Origin: Tetracentron sinense
Lineage: Eukaryota; Streptophyta; Magnoliopsida; Trochodendrales; Trochodendraceae
NCBI GenBank assembly: GCA_015143295.1
Contig: CM026551.1
Span: 47,976,034 to 48,040,033, forward strand
Length of the DNA stretch: 64,000 bases
Direction: 5' to 3'
Part shown: in pieces, positions 47,800-58,653 of the stretch
Numbering within the stretch: the first letter of the stretch is position 1
How the letters are laid out: every line of letters starts with the position of its first letter
Notes under the pieces: generated by a model
Database searches by the model: none
The model's input: the letters and a program-made list of their open reading frames with translations, nothing else
What the model was told of the DNA's origin: nothing
Program-made: the position numbers and the translations under genes

Positions 47800-48990
47800 T
47801 TCTTATTGATGCTCCACGAAACATTTGGTGGATAGATACTGGTGCAACTATTCACATCTCTACCTCAATGCAGGGATTTCAATTCAGCCGAAAGTTAAGT
47901 AAAGGCAAACGGACCATTAAACTTAGGAATGGAATAGAGGCAGACATTGAGGTCATTGGGACTGTTTGTCTTATTTTAGATACTGGTTTCATTTTGGATT
48001 TGGTCAATATTGTTTATGTTCCTAGTATGACCAGAAACTTTCTTTTTGTTCCTAAATTGGATTCATCAGGTTTTGAATTTAAATTTGGAAATAGAAATTT
48101 CTCTCTATTACATAATTCTCATATTGTTGGTTCGGGTGCCTTAGAGGGCAATCTTTATAAATTGAATCTTGATTCATTGTAAGTCCATTCTTTACTTTTT
48201 TATGCATGTGAGTGGTGGTGAAATTAGTAATGTTGGTACTAAACGAAATCGAACAAATGAGAATTCCTCCATTCTATGGCATAAACGTTTGGACCATACA
48301 TCCAAGGAAAGGATGGAACGATTAGTTAAAGAAGATATTCTTAAAACGCTCTATTTTTCTAATTTCAACACTTGTGCGGAGTGTGTTAAAGAAAAATATA
48401 CAAAGATAAAGAAAAAAACAGTCATTTACTAATTTCAACACTTGTGCGGAGTGTGTTAAAAAAATATATACAAAGATAAAGAAAAAAACAGTCATTAGAA
48501 GCATGAATCTATTGGAAATAATCCACACTAACATTTGTGGATCATTTCCTACTCATGTTATTGGTGGTCAGAAATATTTTATTACCTTCATTGATGATTA
48601 CTCTCGTTTTGGTTGTGTATTTCTCATTCATGAGAAATCAGGGGCCCTGAATGTGTTCAAGATCTATAAAGCTGAAGTTGAGCTACAACTCAATTCAAAG
48701 ATCAAGATTGTGAGTCTGATAGAGGTGGAGAGTATTATGGAAAATACTCTGAAACATGTCGCAATCCAGGACCATTCGCCCTATATCTACAAGAGCACGA
48801 TATTATTCCTTAATACACCATGTCGGGTACACCTGATCAGAATGGTGTAGCTGAGAGACGAAATCGTACCCTTATGGATATGATTAGAAGCATGTTATAT
48901 AACTCTTCATTACTTAAGTTCTTATGAGGAGAAGCCTTAAAAACAGTTGTGCATATTCTAAATCAGGTTCCTAGTAAGGCAGTTCCTAAA
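47800..48990 (+). pseudogene. Copia protease and integrase
   Basis: WWIDTGATIHIS at about 47829 carries the DTG of the protease. The GAG-pre-integrase finger follows (SSILWHKRLDHTSKERMERL, CAECVKEKYTK, 48270-48400). A 70-bp direct duplication (48361-48430 and 48431-48500) repeats the Cys-containing segment and interrupts the frame. The integrase core begins at 48503 (LLEIIHTNICGSFPTHVIGG, FITFIDDYSRFGCVFLI), with further frame changes after 48740 (PDQNGVAERRNRTLMDM in one frame near 48840). Confidence 0.85.
48361..48500 (+). repeat. 70-bp direct duplication in copia pol
   Basis: AATTTCAACACTTGTGCGGA starts at 48361 and again at 48431; the copies differ at a few bases. It doubles the Cys motif of the integrase N-terminal finger. 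Confidence 0.95.
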
Positions 48991-49439
48991 ACTCCATATG
49001 AGTTATGAGTAGGAAGAAAATCGACCTTGGGATATTTACGGGTATGGGGCTGTTTAGCTGAAGCAAAGGTGTATAATCCACAAATAAGGAAATTGGATCC
49101 TAAAATCATAACTTGTCATTTCTTTGGATATCCCGAAAAATCAAAATGATATAAACTTTATTGTCTCACCCATAATACCAGAATTGTCGAGACATTTTTT
49201 TTTCACTCAGAAACTCTGAAATAGAATTGTCGAGACTAAATATATCAAATTCTTTGAGGATGACGACCATAGTGGGAGTGTTGAGCCTAGGAATTTCACT
49301 TTTGAGTAAAATCGGGTTATAGTTCCTATGTCGATAATTCAAGAGAGAGTGATTCCACACCACCTTTTGAAGAGGATGTTGGTGCACCCAAGGCTATACT
49401 TGAGGAAACACCTCACATTGCAGAATCTATTGAACATCT

Positions 49440-51060
49440 ACCCTTGCGTAGATCACAAAGGGTTAGGAGGTCAGCTATCTCTAATGACTATGTTGTCTAT
49501 CTAAATAAGAGTGATTATGACATTGGAAAGGAAACAGATCCTGTTTCTTTTGACCAAGCCATAGCAAACAAAAATTCAACTCAATGGCTTGAAGCCATGA
49601 AGGATGAGTTGGAATCAATGAAACACAACTTGATTTGGGATCTTTGCGAGTTACCTAAAGGAGTCAAACCTATAGGCTGCAAATGAGTATTTAAAACCAA
49701 GTAGGACTCCAAAGATAACGTGGAAATATTGAAGGCCGGATTGGTCGCAAAAGGTTTCACTCAAATAGAAGGGATAGACTATGAAGAAATTTGTTCTCCT
49801 GTTTCTAAAAAGGATTCTTTTAGAATAGTCATGGCCTTAGTGGCTCATTTTGACTTAGAGCTACACCAAATGGACGTAAAGACTGCTTTTCTAAATGGTG
49901 ACTTGCATGAAGATGTCTTTATGACACAACCTGTAGGTTTTCAAGTTGATAGCAAGAAACATTTAGTTTATAGACTGAAAAAGTCTATACATGGGTTAAA
50001 GCAGGCATCTCGACAATGGTACCTTAAGTTTTATAAAATCCTTTCAAACTTTGGTCTTAAAGAAAATATTGTGGATCAATGCATATACCTTAAGATCAGT
50101 ATGAGAAAATTCATCATTCTTGTACTGTATGTTGATGATATACTACTTGCTAGCAGCAGTTTAGGCATGTTATATAAGACAAAATAATTTCTGTCAATGA
50201 ATTTTGACATAAAAGATCTAGGTGAAGCATCCTATGTGATAGGAATTGAGATTCACCGAGACAAACCTCATAGTCTATTGGGATTGTCTCAGAAAGTCTA
50301 TATTGATAAAGTTCTCAAAAGATTTAACATGCATAATTGCTCTGCTAGTATTACTCATGTGGTGAAGGATGATATATTCAGTTGGCTTCAAGGTCCCAGG
50401 ACCGATCTGGAATGGAGACAGATGGAGAAAATTCTCTATGCATCTGTAGTTGAGAGTCTCATGTATGCACATTTCTGCACTCGACCGGATATAGCGTATA
50501 TAGTTGGCTAGTTGGCATGCTTGGTAGGTACCAAAGCAATCCAGGCTTAGACCATTAGAAAGCAGCCAAGAAGGTTTTTTGCTATTTATAAGGGACAAAA
50601 GAGTACATGCTCACATACAAAAGGACAGATAGCCTTGAGGTAATTGGCTATTCTGATTCCAACTTTGCTGGATATCAAGACTGTAGAAAGTCCACATCAA
50701 GATATATCTTTATGCTTGCAGGAGGACTTGTGTCATGGAAGAGTGTCAAACAATCGTTGACAGCCTCTTCCACTATGGAAGCAGAGTTCGTTGCATGTTA
50801 TGAGGCGACATGTCATGCGGCATGGCTAAGAAGTTTTGTCTTAGGGCTTTATGTTATTGACAGCATTTCTAGGCCACTAAGAATAATGTGTGATAATTTC
50901 ACTGCAGTATATTTCTCAAAGAACAACAAGACTAAAAGGAGGTTCCAAACATATAGACATCAAGTTTCTTGTTGTAAAAGAGAAAATTCAGGATCAAATC
51001 ATATCAGTTGATCCCAAAATTTATTACACTCATGTTGGCGGACCCTATGACTAAAGGCTT
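49440..51060 (+). pseudogene. Copia reverse transcriptase and RNase H
   Basis: The RT begins WLEAMKDELESMKHNLIWDL (about 49590) and, after stops at 49684 and 49702, continues from 49720 (LVAKGFTQIEGIDYEEICSP, MDVKTAFLNGDLHEDVFMTQ) to the catalytic YVDDILLAS near 50130. A stop near 50185 splits the thumb (FDIKDLGEASYVIGIEIHRD). RNase H is readable at 50607-51011: VIGYSDSNFAGYQDCRKSTS, SLTASSTMEAEFVACYEATC and IMCDNFTAVYFSKNN. Active-site residues are present but the frame is broken at least four times. Confidence 0.9.
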
Positions 51061-51553
51061 GCCACCCAAGCTCTTTGAAGAGCATGTTGTGCGCATGGGA
51101 TTGGTGAATAATTTTGATAGCCTTGGATAGTGGATGTTGGAGTGATTACATTATGTTTTGATTTTATAATAAAGTTGATTTATTTGCTGCTCCATTATCT
51201 ATTATGCTTAAATGGATGTTTAAGAGATAAAATGTCAGTAAGCGACAATAAAGTAGGACCTGGAATAAATAATGCTTGCATGGTGTCACCATTCGGTTGA
51301 AAACTTGTAGTTTATTCAAAATATCATGCTAGTTGGATATCCATGTCGATGGGGAAGCTAATATTGTAACCAATGAGCGCCTTCTGTTGATGAGATGATG
51401 CATTGATTTCATTGATTCCTTATTAGTAGTCTCACTGGACCAAACTTGTTGTTGAAAGGTAAAGATTATAATTAGATAAAGGAATTGTCATATCAAAGTT
51501 AGCTAACATTAGAATATCGGGATCATATGACACAGTGTGGTCATATGGGAGAC

Positions 51554-52033
51554 TGTTAGAAAATTACCCTTTTAGTGTGGCCATGCACTATGGTCAATCC
51601 CTTTAACCGGTTATGGTAGGTTCTAATTGTAATAATAGTATCTTTTGCTAAGATAATACACCTCTTTAATTAAGGCATGGTTATATTTTAAGAGAGCTCT
51701 AATATTGAAGATTTTTGAATGGGAAGGATTCCTTCAATGTCTATAAATAAACAAAGCAAGGTCCCAACTCTCTCTCTTATTTTCTCATACAGAATACATG
51801 CACTCATTATGTGGTGAGGAACAAGAAAGAGGAGAGGGTTGAAGGCTTTGTGCATAGGTTGTATTGAAACCACTTCATTCGGCGCATTCGGATTGGTGTA
51901 ATGGCTTTTAACCAAGGTAAGATGGTTAAATACATGTTCTTAATTAGAAGAAAATTTTTCATATATATGTGATGATAGATCTCTAATCTCTATTATGTTT
52001 AAGAGATTAATTAATCTAATATTTAGATTTACA
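51554..52033 (+). promoter_or_regulatory. Copia 3' LTR
   Basis: It starts TGTTAGAAAA and ends TTTACA, followed by the target duplication GTATT. It is 26 bp shorter than the 5' LTR, mainly by a gap after AGTATCTTTTGCTA. The ACTTCATTCGGCGCATTCGG block is shared by both LTRs. Confidence 0.92.
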
Positions 52034-52086
52034 GTATTTTCTCTAATCATTTACAATTGGGTCAGTTCAACCGATCATAATACTTA

Positions 52087-52328
52087 GGGGGCGTTTGATA
52101 AAACTTAAAATAAAAGCTTAAGCTTGTTTGAAAGTTGAGTTTATTTGAACTTTAGATTGTTAAGTTAAAGTTTAATTGAATGTCTAAATCTTTTTAAAAT
52201 AGACATCCAATTAAACTTTAACTTAACAATCTAAAGTCTAAATAAGCTCAATTTTGCAAATAAACTACCTATTTAATTTAGAGTTACCAAACTCCATAAG
52301 CTCTTATTTTAAGTTTTATCAAACGCCC
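52087..52328. mobile_element. Tourist-like MITE (PIF/Harbinger type)
   Basis: The left end GGGGGCGTTTGATAAAACTT and the right end (minus) GGGCGTTTGATAAAACTTAA are inverted repeats. TTA flanks both sides (52084-52086 and 52329-52331). The centre is also palindromic: GATTGTTAAGTTAAAGTTTA faces its complement at about 52209-52238. 242 bp, no coding capacity. Confidence 0.88.
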
Positions 52329-52623
52329 TTAGTTAATTCATTAGTACTTATATATTCAGAGAGTTTTAATATGAGGCAGAGCTCTGCAACATGTTTACGA
52401 AGAAGATTAAATACACTAGCATGCTTGTAATTGTAATATAAAAAAATATCTTTGTGAAATTATCTCTTTATTTCTCTATAATTACAAGTATGGCACGATA
52501 TTTTGGCTTAAAGTGGGAGCTCCGCCAAAATGTGTTCAAGCATAACTCCAACTCATTTAAAATATATATATTTAATTTGGCACGATTTCCATATCCAGCT
52601 TAGGATGATGGTTCAGGAAAATG

Positions 52624-52772
52624 CTAGTGAGACCTCAAAGGGCCGAGACCACACCGAGACCGTGTAGGTGATGCATGGATCTCAAAATTTCAAAAATGGA
52701 TTTAATAAAATTTTGAGATCCATGCATCAAAAGCATGTCTCGGTATAGTCTCGGCCTTTGTGGTCTCAGTAG
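52624..52772. mobile_element. Fold-back MITE with GGCCGAGACC arms
   Basis: The left arm CTAGTGAGACCTCAAAGGGC and the right arm (minus) CTACTGAGACCACAAAGGCC pair over about 65 bp, including GATGCATGGATCTCAAAATTT on each side of a short loop. No clear target duplication. Confidence 0.75.
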
Positions 52773-52779
52773 CAAAGTC

Positions 52780-53568
52780 CGTCCTTAAACTTGAGATTCT
52801 CTCAACTCAAGTTATAAACCGGTCTCAGAGAGATTTTGAGACCGATTACAAACTAGAGATGATATATGTCCATTTTCCATCTATGTTAACGTCAAAACTA
52901 ACAGAAGAGTAATCGGACATATGTCATGTCCACAGTTATAACTGTCTCTTCTAGCCGGTTACAAACTGATTGAATCCCAAGTCGGGTTCCTTATTGGTTT
53001 TGGGTTTGATTTCGGTTTGAGCGACGTTTGGTCCGCGCTTTAACCCAAACCAAACCAACCCATTGCCACCCTTAGTCCACCCTATAAATGCTTTTAGTTT
53101 TCTCTTAGTTTGGTGAATAAATTAACCCTTTATTAAGTATTTCGCTGAAGGTGTAGATCTTCCAAACAAAAGCCCAGCCATTCATCCGCCTTCCCAAGTC
53201 GAGCTTCCAATCCCATCACCTCTTCATATCAATGATCAAACAACTAATTCATAAATTGCATTTTAGCAAAATGATGCATTCCTCTTAATCATAGCTCTAT
53301 TCTTAAAAAAACCCCCAAAACATTATCTCCCCCATTTAAGCCCTCATTTCCTAATTTGGCTTTCTCAAACAGACTGATATTCCTTCAGCAGAAACACAGT
53401 CAATCACTTATTGAAAGAAGAATCCAAGTGGGCCTTTTACGATAAAGGAGAATATTTGTACTCTAACAAGTGAGTAAGTTGAATTTAATGCTCTACTTAT
53501 ACCATACTGATATTTGTTTATCTCTGCAAAAACTAAGTATACTTACAATAAGAGAGGGAGAGAGAGAT
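52780..53568. other. Intergenic sequence 3' of the WRKY gene
   Basis: There is no coding signal. GGTTTGGGTT-like words near 52995-53050 resemble the ends of hAT MITEs but have no partner. The 3' UTR of the minus-strand WRKY gene should lie just left of 53569; no polyadenylation site could be chosen with confidence. Confidence 0.45.
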
Positions 53569-55391
53569 TCATGGTTGTTGTTTATGGATCAGTGAGGGAA
53601 CAATGTCTTGCAAAAGGCCATAGTCAGGAAGTTGGAGCTGCTGAGGTGGAGTTATATTTCTTGGATAGATGGAGCTTGTGTTACCATAGTTAATTGTGGG
53701 AGGCATTTGAAACAGTAGTTCTTGAGGGAAACTTGGCCTTGACTGTGGCGATATTAGCATAGAAGGTGAAAACATTCCGGCGGCATTCCCTCGAAGTGTT
53801 GCTGGGCTCTGATGGGTATGCTGGCCTTCATATGTCGTTATCACAATTGATGGATCATGGAGAGATCGCTCGACGCGCTTCTTTACAGTGCACTTCTGAG
53901 TGGTGCACCGATAATAGCTTCTGCAATGCCAATCAAAGAGTTATGAAACTGCAAAAGTATTTGACTAAAAACAATATCATAGTACAAGAAATTGAATTTC
54001 ACAGTTCAGAGTTCTTGGATCAGATATTTATGAATTCTTTAGCAATGTAAGATCATTAATGACCTAGTGCAATTATAGTAGGTGGTTATTATATTTGATC
54101 AATCAAAACAACATCATTGAACAAGAAATTGAGATTAATACACAGTTCAGAGATCTTGGATCAGATTTATGAAGCTTTTAGCAATGTAAGATCATTACTG
54201 TTCTAGTGCAATTATAGTAGGTGTGGTTATTATTTTTGATCAATGATCAATCACTCCTACAATATACAGATATGCTAAATCACACACACACATATTAATG
54301 GAGAATTTCTTGGTTGAAGGACTAGTACTTTTAATTCATTGATGTGAGAATTCGCAACGGTTAATCACAAGTTGATTTTTTGTGGTGTGTATGTGTGTCT
54401 GTTTGTGGGAAATTGAATGAAACAAACCTGGGATAAGGGCTATTCTTGACTGCTTTTTGTCCATATTTTCTCCATCTATATCCATCTTCCAGATGATCAA
54501 CCTCGCTTTTAGTCATGAAAGCGAATCGCGGCTCTCTTTGCCTTTTCTGCCCTTTCTTCTTTGGTTTGTTCCTGATGATTTACCCATAAAGTTAAAATTA
54601 ATACAGAACACCCCATTACCTAACAAGCTAAGATAAACACATATCTACCAAATTAAGTTCCCTTTCTGATGGGTATAATAAATGCTAATTTACCTGAACA
54701 CTGATGTAATCTAAGATCTTGTAAGCATATTCTATCAGTACAAACAATCTAATACAGTAGGGAGATGGATAATGGCATCTAAGAAAGCTGATAAGGAAGA
54801 AAAACAAAGAACTATACAATTCTTTTCTGTAATTGAAATTCTCATTAATGAATATTTCCATTTAAAACCCTAAAGAGAGGAAAGAGAGTTCTATAATAAC
54901 ATATAAAGCTTGTACCATGAATCTACAGAAAAGAAGAAAACTTACACTTTCTTAGAGCTTTCCACTCCATCTTCAGACCCTTTCGGCTGCCGCTCTTTCT
55001 TACTCTTCCCCCCCGAATCATCTTCGGCACCTGCCTCAGTAGAAGATGAAGACACCGAAGAGTTTGGCGTCACCGGAATGTCGCCAGTTCCAACTGATTC
55101 TCCGACACCACACGGCTTCTGAGTGCCTTCAGCAGAATATAATACTTCCGGCGATGAACACGACAAGTCGAAAGATCTTGCTAGTGTACTATAGTCCATA
55201 GATCCATGTAAGTACTCAGTGAAGCTCATGTATGCAGGATCAAGTCCATGAAGATTGTGAGCCGACGGCTCTACGATGCTATTATACATGGAAGGATGAT
55301 CACTAGGGAATGGAAAACTGGTTCCGCCGATGCTGCTGTGATCGTTGTGGAATGGGTTATGGTGATAGAGATCTCTACCTTCATTAGACAT
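53569..55391 (-). CDS. WRKY transcription factor, group IIc (WRKY28/WRKY71/WRKY8-like)
   Basis: This nuclear DNA-binding protein should recognise W-box (TTGAC) promoter elements. Three exons on the minus strand: 55391-54946, 54571-54428 and 53920-53569. Donors GTAAG and GTTTG and acceptors CATCAG and TTGCAG give one open frame of 313 codons plus TGA. Residues 1-149 are Ser/Pro/acidic-rich with a Lys-rich end. WRKYGQK is at 182-188 (54474-54454), and the zinc finger is C202-X4-C207-X23-H231-X1-H233. The second intron splits the Arg codon in PYPR|SYYR, the conserved WRKY-domain intron position. The C-terminus is Pro/Gln-rich. Length fits the subgroup (about 300-330). Relatives act in stress, defence and branching control; the exact orthologue cannot be fixed by eye. 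It is the only convincing host gene here and appears intact. Confidence 0.95.
53970..54245. repeat. Two-copy tandem repeat inside WRKY intron 2
   Basis: Segments starting near 53970 and 54108 share ACAAGAAATTGA, CACAGTTCAGAG, TTAGCAATGTAAGATCATTA, CTAGTGCAATTATAGTAGGT and TTTGATCAAT in the same order, a unit of about 138 bp with small differences. They lie wholly in the intron (53921-54427), so the protein is unaffected. Confidence 0.9.
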
Positions 55392-55418
55392 TGAAGAAGA
55401 AGAAGAAGAAGAAGAAGA
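55392..55418 (-). repeat. (GAA)n microsatellite in the WRKY 5' leader
   Basis: Eight consecutive GAA triplets (CTT on the coding strand) lie immediately upstream of the start codon, in the likely 5' UTR. CT-rich leaders are common in plants. Confidence 0.9.
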
Positions 55419-57117
55419 GACAAAGAGAAAGCTTTGAAAGATAGCTTTGCTTAAGGTCTATGTCCTGTTTTTTAAGAGCAAGAGGACTTTGAGGAAAGGA
55501 GAGTTTAATAGCTAAGAATACTGTAGTCTTTGTTGAGCTCATGAAGGTGACAAGAGTCAGCGATGACCACCTGAGCCTGGATTAACAACATCTCTTATTG
55601 TAGCCCAAAGGCTACGTTAGGCATGTTATTGGTTTTCATTAATAAAATAACTTAAAAGAGAATATTTAAAGAGGGTGCTAGCCCTACTCTCCAGCATTCC
55701 CTATTCTCAGTTAAAAACCAACAACTATCTTTGTTGTCATCCAAAATCCAACACCTATCCTTGCTTTAACAGGTTTTTGATTTTTGGCTGAAAGTAGGAA
55801 ATTTCTGAGAATAAGGTATCATGCCTCTTTTTCCAAACTCTTATTGGGGATGCAACATCTGTATTCACTACCCCCTCTAAAAAAAAAAAAAAAAAATTCA
55901 AATGAGAAAATAGTGTTCTCAATCCATTCTATAGGTAAAAGATTGTCCCACTAAGAGTTTGGAAGTTTGCATCAGGTCGCATTTTTCATGTTTAAATGTT
56001 GAAAATGTCAACCATTATTTGTTTATTCCTCACTTTCTTTACGAGACTAATAAGTGTCTTCATTATTTTTGTCTATTTTTGAAGTTAATGTTCAAGCTTT
56101 AATGGTGTAAAAAAAATATGAATATGTGTTGATCTTGCAAAAAAATTGGGGAAAACAAAATTTGAGGATAGCAAATCTTTAAATGTTTTGAAGAGAGGTG
56201 TTAATTATTTTTTTTTAATATTTAAACTTTTTTTTTGAAAGAAAAAATCATTTATCTACACTAGTAGTGGGTTAATGGTTAGCATGAGAATTTGTGTTCT
56301 TGCTACTCATCATCCAGGGGAATGGATCGTGAGACCTAGCAGGCACAAGGCCTAGACCCTAACATATTAAGGATGATCAATAGCATACTTTCCCCTCAGG
56401 TTAAAATTCACACTCGTTATTGACCGTCGCGAGGCTTGAGGAGGAGTTGGTCAATGTTTCAAACTTACTATGGTCTTGGAATACTAGGCTTAGATGCGTC
56501 TGTTTGTGGACCACCGGCATTTGACCGTAGCCGACCTTGGAATCTTCTGCTTTCAATCACGTGGTTGTCACTGCTGATGAGTCTCAACGTCACCGTTTGT
56601 TCTTTCTCGATTTTTTTTTTCCCGAATTATGTGACGCAAAAAAAAATATATATTTGTGAGAAAATTAAAAATTACTATTAAAATTTAGAAGAACACAGGG
56701 TCTGAATTAGCAAAACTACACTTCCACCCAAGGGCGGAGCTAGGATTTTCTAGTAGTGAGGGCACCGATGGTTGATTGAAAATAATAATAATTGTTAATG
56801 GATTTTGCGGAGGAAGATTAGTGGGTATGAAATATCCTGGGTTTAGGGAGATGGAAGTTTGGGGGTGTAGCCCTGGGGAAAAAATTTTGATGACTAAGTT
56901 CTTGAGCTGTTTCGGTAATACATTTTGTACATATCGTATGAGTATTGTTTATCCTTATTTAGGAGACAAATGTTCATTTATCTCATGGCAATGCCCAATT
57001 AAATAATTAAATGAAATTATATAAAAGATATATTTTGTTTTCAAATTTATAAGAGACATTTTATCTCATTGCCCCACAGGTATGCCATATTAAATAATAA
57101 GAAATGTTTATATTACC
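55419..57117. other. WRKY upstream region and intergenic DNA
   Basis: On the minus strand this is the promoter side of the WRKY gene. A TTGAC core (minus strand) occurs at about 56008, a possible W-box; no convincing TATA box was placed. Homopolymer A at 55880-55897. CAAGGGCGGAGCTAGGATTT at about 56730 resembles the end of a hAT family (CAGGGGCGGAGC...), but no partner end was found. A weak SINE-like A-box word TGGTTAGCATGAG lies at about 56275. Confidence 0.4.
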
Positions 57118-57452
57118 TAGTGTTGTCAGAACCGGACCGGCCAGTCGAACCGAAAAAATCGGGACTCGGGAACCGGTCCCCTCACCAGTTCTCAAACCCC
57201 CAAAATCGGGCCTAATTAAAAATCGGTCATTTTTGTCAAAATCGGAAGAACCAACCAGTTGAACTGGGAACTGATGGTAAAACATGTGGAGAATCGGTCA
57301 AAACCGGCCATAAATGAAGAAAAATTAGGAAACAATTATTTTTTTTAATAAAAAAAGGACAATGTCTAACCAGACCGATCGAATTAGTTGAACCGGTCAA
57401 ACCGGGAACCGGCCACTCAACCGGTTCGATGACCGGTCCGGTTCTGGTAATA
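57118..57452. mobile_element. MITE of the AACCGG(A)CCGG family, copy 2
   Basis: The left end TAGTGTTGTCAGAACCGGAC and the right end (minus) TACCAGAACCGGACCGGTCA are inverted repeats. The interior has CAGTCGAACCG, AACCGGTCCCCTCACCAGTT and AAACCGGGAACCGGCCAC, the same series as copy 1 at 41602-41838. No coding capacity. Confidence 0.75.
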
Positions 57453-57477
57453 TCGAACTTACCACCTCATTTGACTA

Positions 57478-57710
57478 TGCAGTCAAATGTGCGGTCCGCA
57501 TTGGTCCATGCCCTCCTTTTTAACACTCGTCATCTGTGATTAAGTTCACTCACTCCTAAGGTTAAGCAATCTAATCTTAGTTTTAAAAACAAAAATAAAA
57601 ATAAAACTATTAACCTTAATTATTAAGCTTAACCATAGTTAAAGAGGTGTTAAAAGAGACACGTGGACACAATACATAGTCAAATGCATAGTGTGCTAAT
57701 CACTACGTAC
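57478..57710. repeat. Fold-back family F, copy 3
   Basis: TTTTTAACACTCGTCATCTG...TTCACTCACTCCTAAGGTTA faces AAGCTTAACCATAGTTAAAG and AGGTGTTAAAAGAGACACGT. The outer words include GCAGTCAAATGTGCGGTCC and ATAGTCAAATGC, comparable to the ATTCGG/CGAATG loop of copy 1. Confidence 0.6.
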
Positions 57711-57839
57711 CCTTAAATAATATAGTATAATTGTTTAGGGGACAACTGCACCCTTGTCCCATGATTATGCCCAATTAAATACTTAAACAACTTAACATCA
57801 AAAATACGAGTGTGGATACTGTCTAATTGCAATTGAACT

Positions 57840-57950
57840 CGGATAGTTCAATCACACTCACATAGCTCCCTTTTAACTCTAGTTAAGAACTTTTAATCTT
57901 TAAGGTTAACTTTTTTTCCTAAAAACAAATGTTAGATTGTTGAAAATTTC
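57840..57950. repeat. Fold-back family F, fragment 4
   Basis: CTCCCTTTTAACTCTAGTTA, TAAGGTTAACTTTTTTTCCT and AAAACAAATGTTAGATTG match one arm of family F (compare 43075-43120). The next element at 57953 seems to cut it off. Confidence 0.5.
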
Positions 57951-57952
57951 CC

Positions 57953-58129
57953 AGCTTTGGTTCAAGAGATAACTGGACTCCCCAAAAATATGCCTTGTAG
58001 GAGTATTAGTAAAATTTCAAAAAATATTTAGTTGCGAGAGGTACCCTTCTTTTATATTTATAATTTTCAAATTACCCTTATAATGAGGTATATTTTAGGG
58101 TTCTCGGATTATCTCTTGAACCAGAGCTT
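57953..58129. mobile_element. Fold-back MITE with GGTTCAAGAGATAA arms
   Basis: The left AGCTTTGGTTCAAGAGATAA and the right (minus) AGCTCTGGTTCAAGAGATAA are inverted repeats bounding 177 bp; AAAAATATGCC and AAAATATACC extend the pairing. No coding capacity. Confidence 0.75.
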
Positions 58130-58601
58130 CTCTTTGTATTTAAACAAAAAAAAATATTACAATCATGCTATTTTTTCCCAAAATATCCCAAGAGGAGGCC
58201 ATTTCACAATACGATTTAATCCGTTATAAATGAGTAGTGTCTCCATTAATTTACTATGCTTAAATGCAGCATTTCGTGCATACGGAATTGAACACACGAT
58301 GATACTTGCTTCAACTTAGGGTCTTTTTTGTACTATAATTCATGGAATGTATTAATTTATTTTATTAAACCCATAATTATGTTTATGATATTTCGTTTAC
58401 TAAGGAGTAAGGTTAAGTCATGGAAGCGATGCATCAAATCTTATCCAAAAGGTTGTTAAAGAAAAGAAGTCTAATTTAACTTAGCAAGGAACTTAGAAAT
58501 AAGAAACACAAAAAAAATTATATTAAATAATAAAATAATAAGACAAACTAAATATAGAATTGCTGACTTACACAACAAGTTAGGCACAAAAGAGAGTAAA
58601 A

Positions 58602-58653
<52 letters not shown>

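Larger units (their letters stand above)
45573..52033 (+). mobile_element. Full-length Ty1/copia retrotransposon
   Basis: Two LTRs (45573-46078 and 51554-52033) bound the element, and GTATT flanks it on both sides (45568-45572 and 52034-52038). A PBS TTGGTATCAGAGC follows the 5' LTR and a purine-rich ATATGGGAGAC precedes the 3' LTR. The internal order is gag with CCHC knuckle, protease, integrase, reverse transcriptase, RNase H, the copia order. Visible stops and frameshifts make it non-autonomous. The LTRs differ clearly by eye, including a gap of about 24 bp, so the insertion is not recent. Confidence 0.95.

Noticed and set aside
54910..55122. Plus-strand frame inside the WRKY region
   Set aside because: It is antisense to WRKY exon 1.
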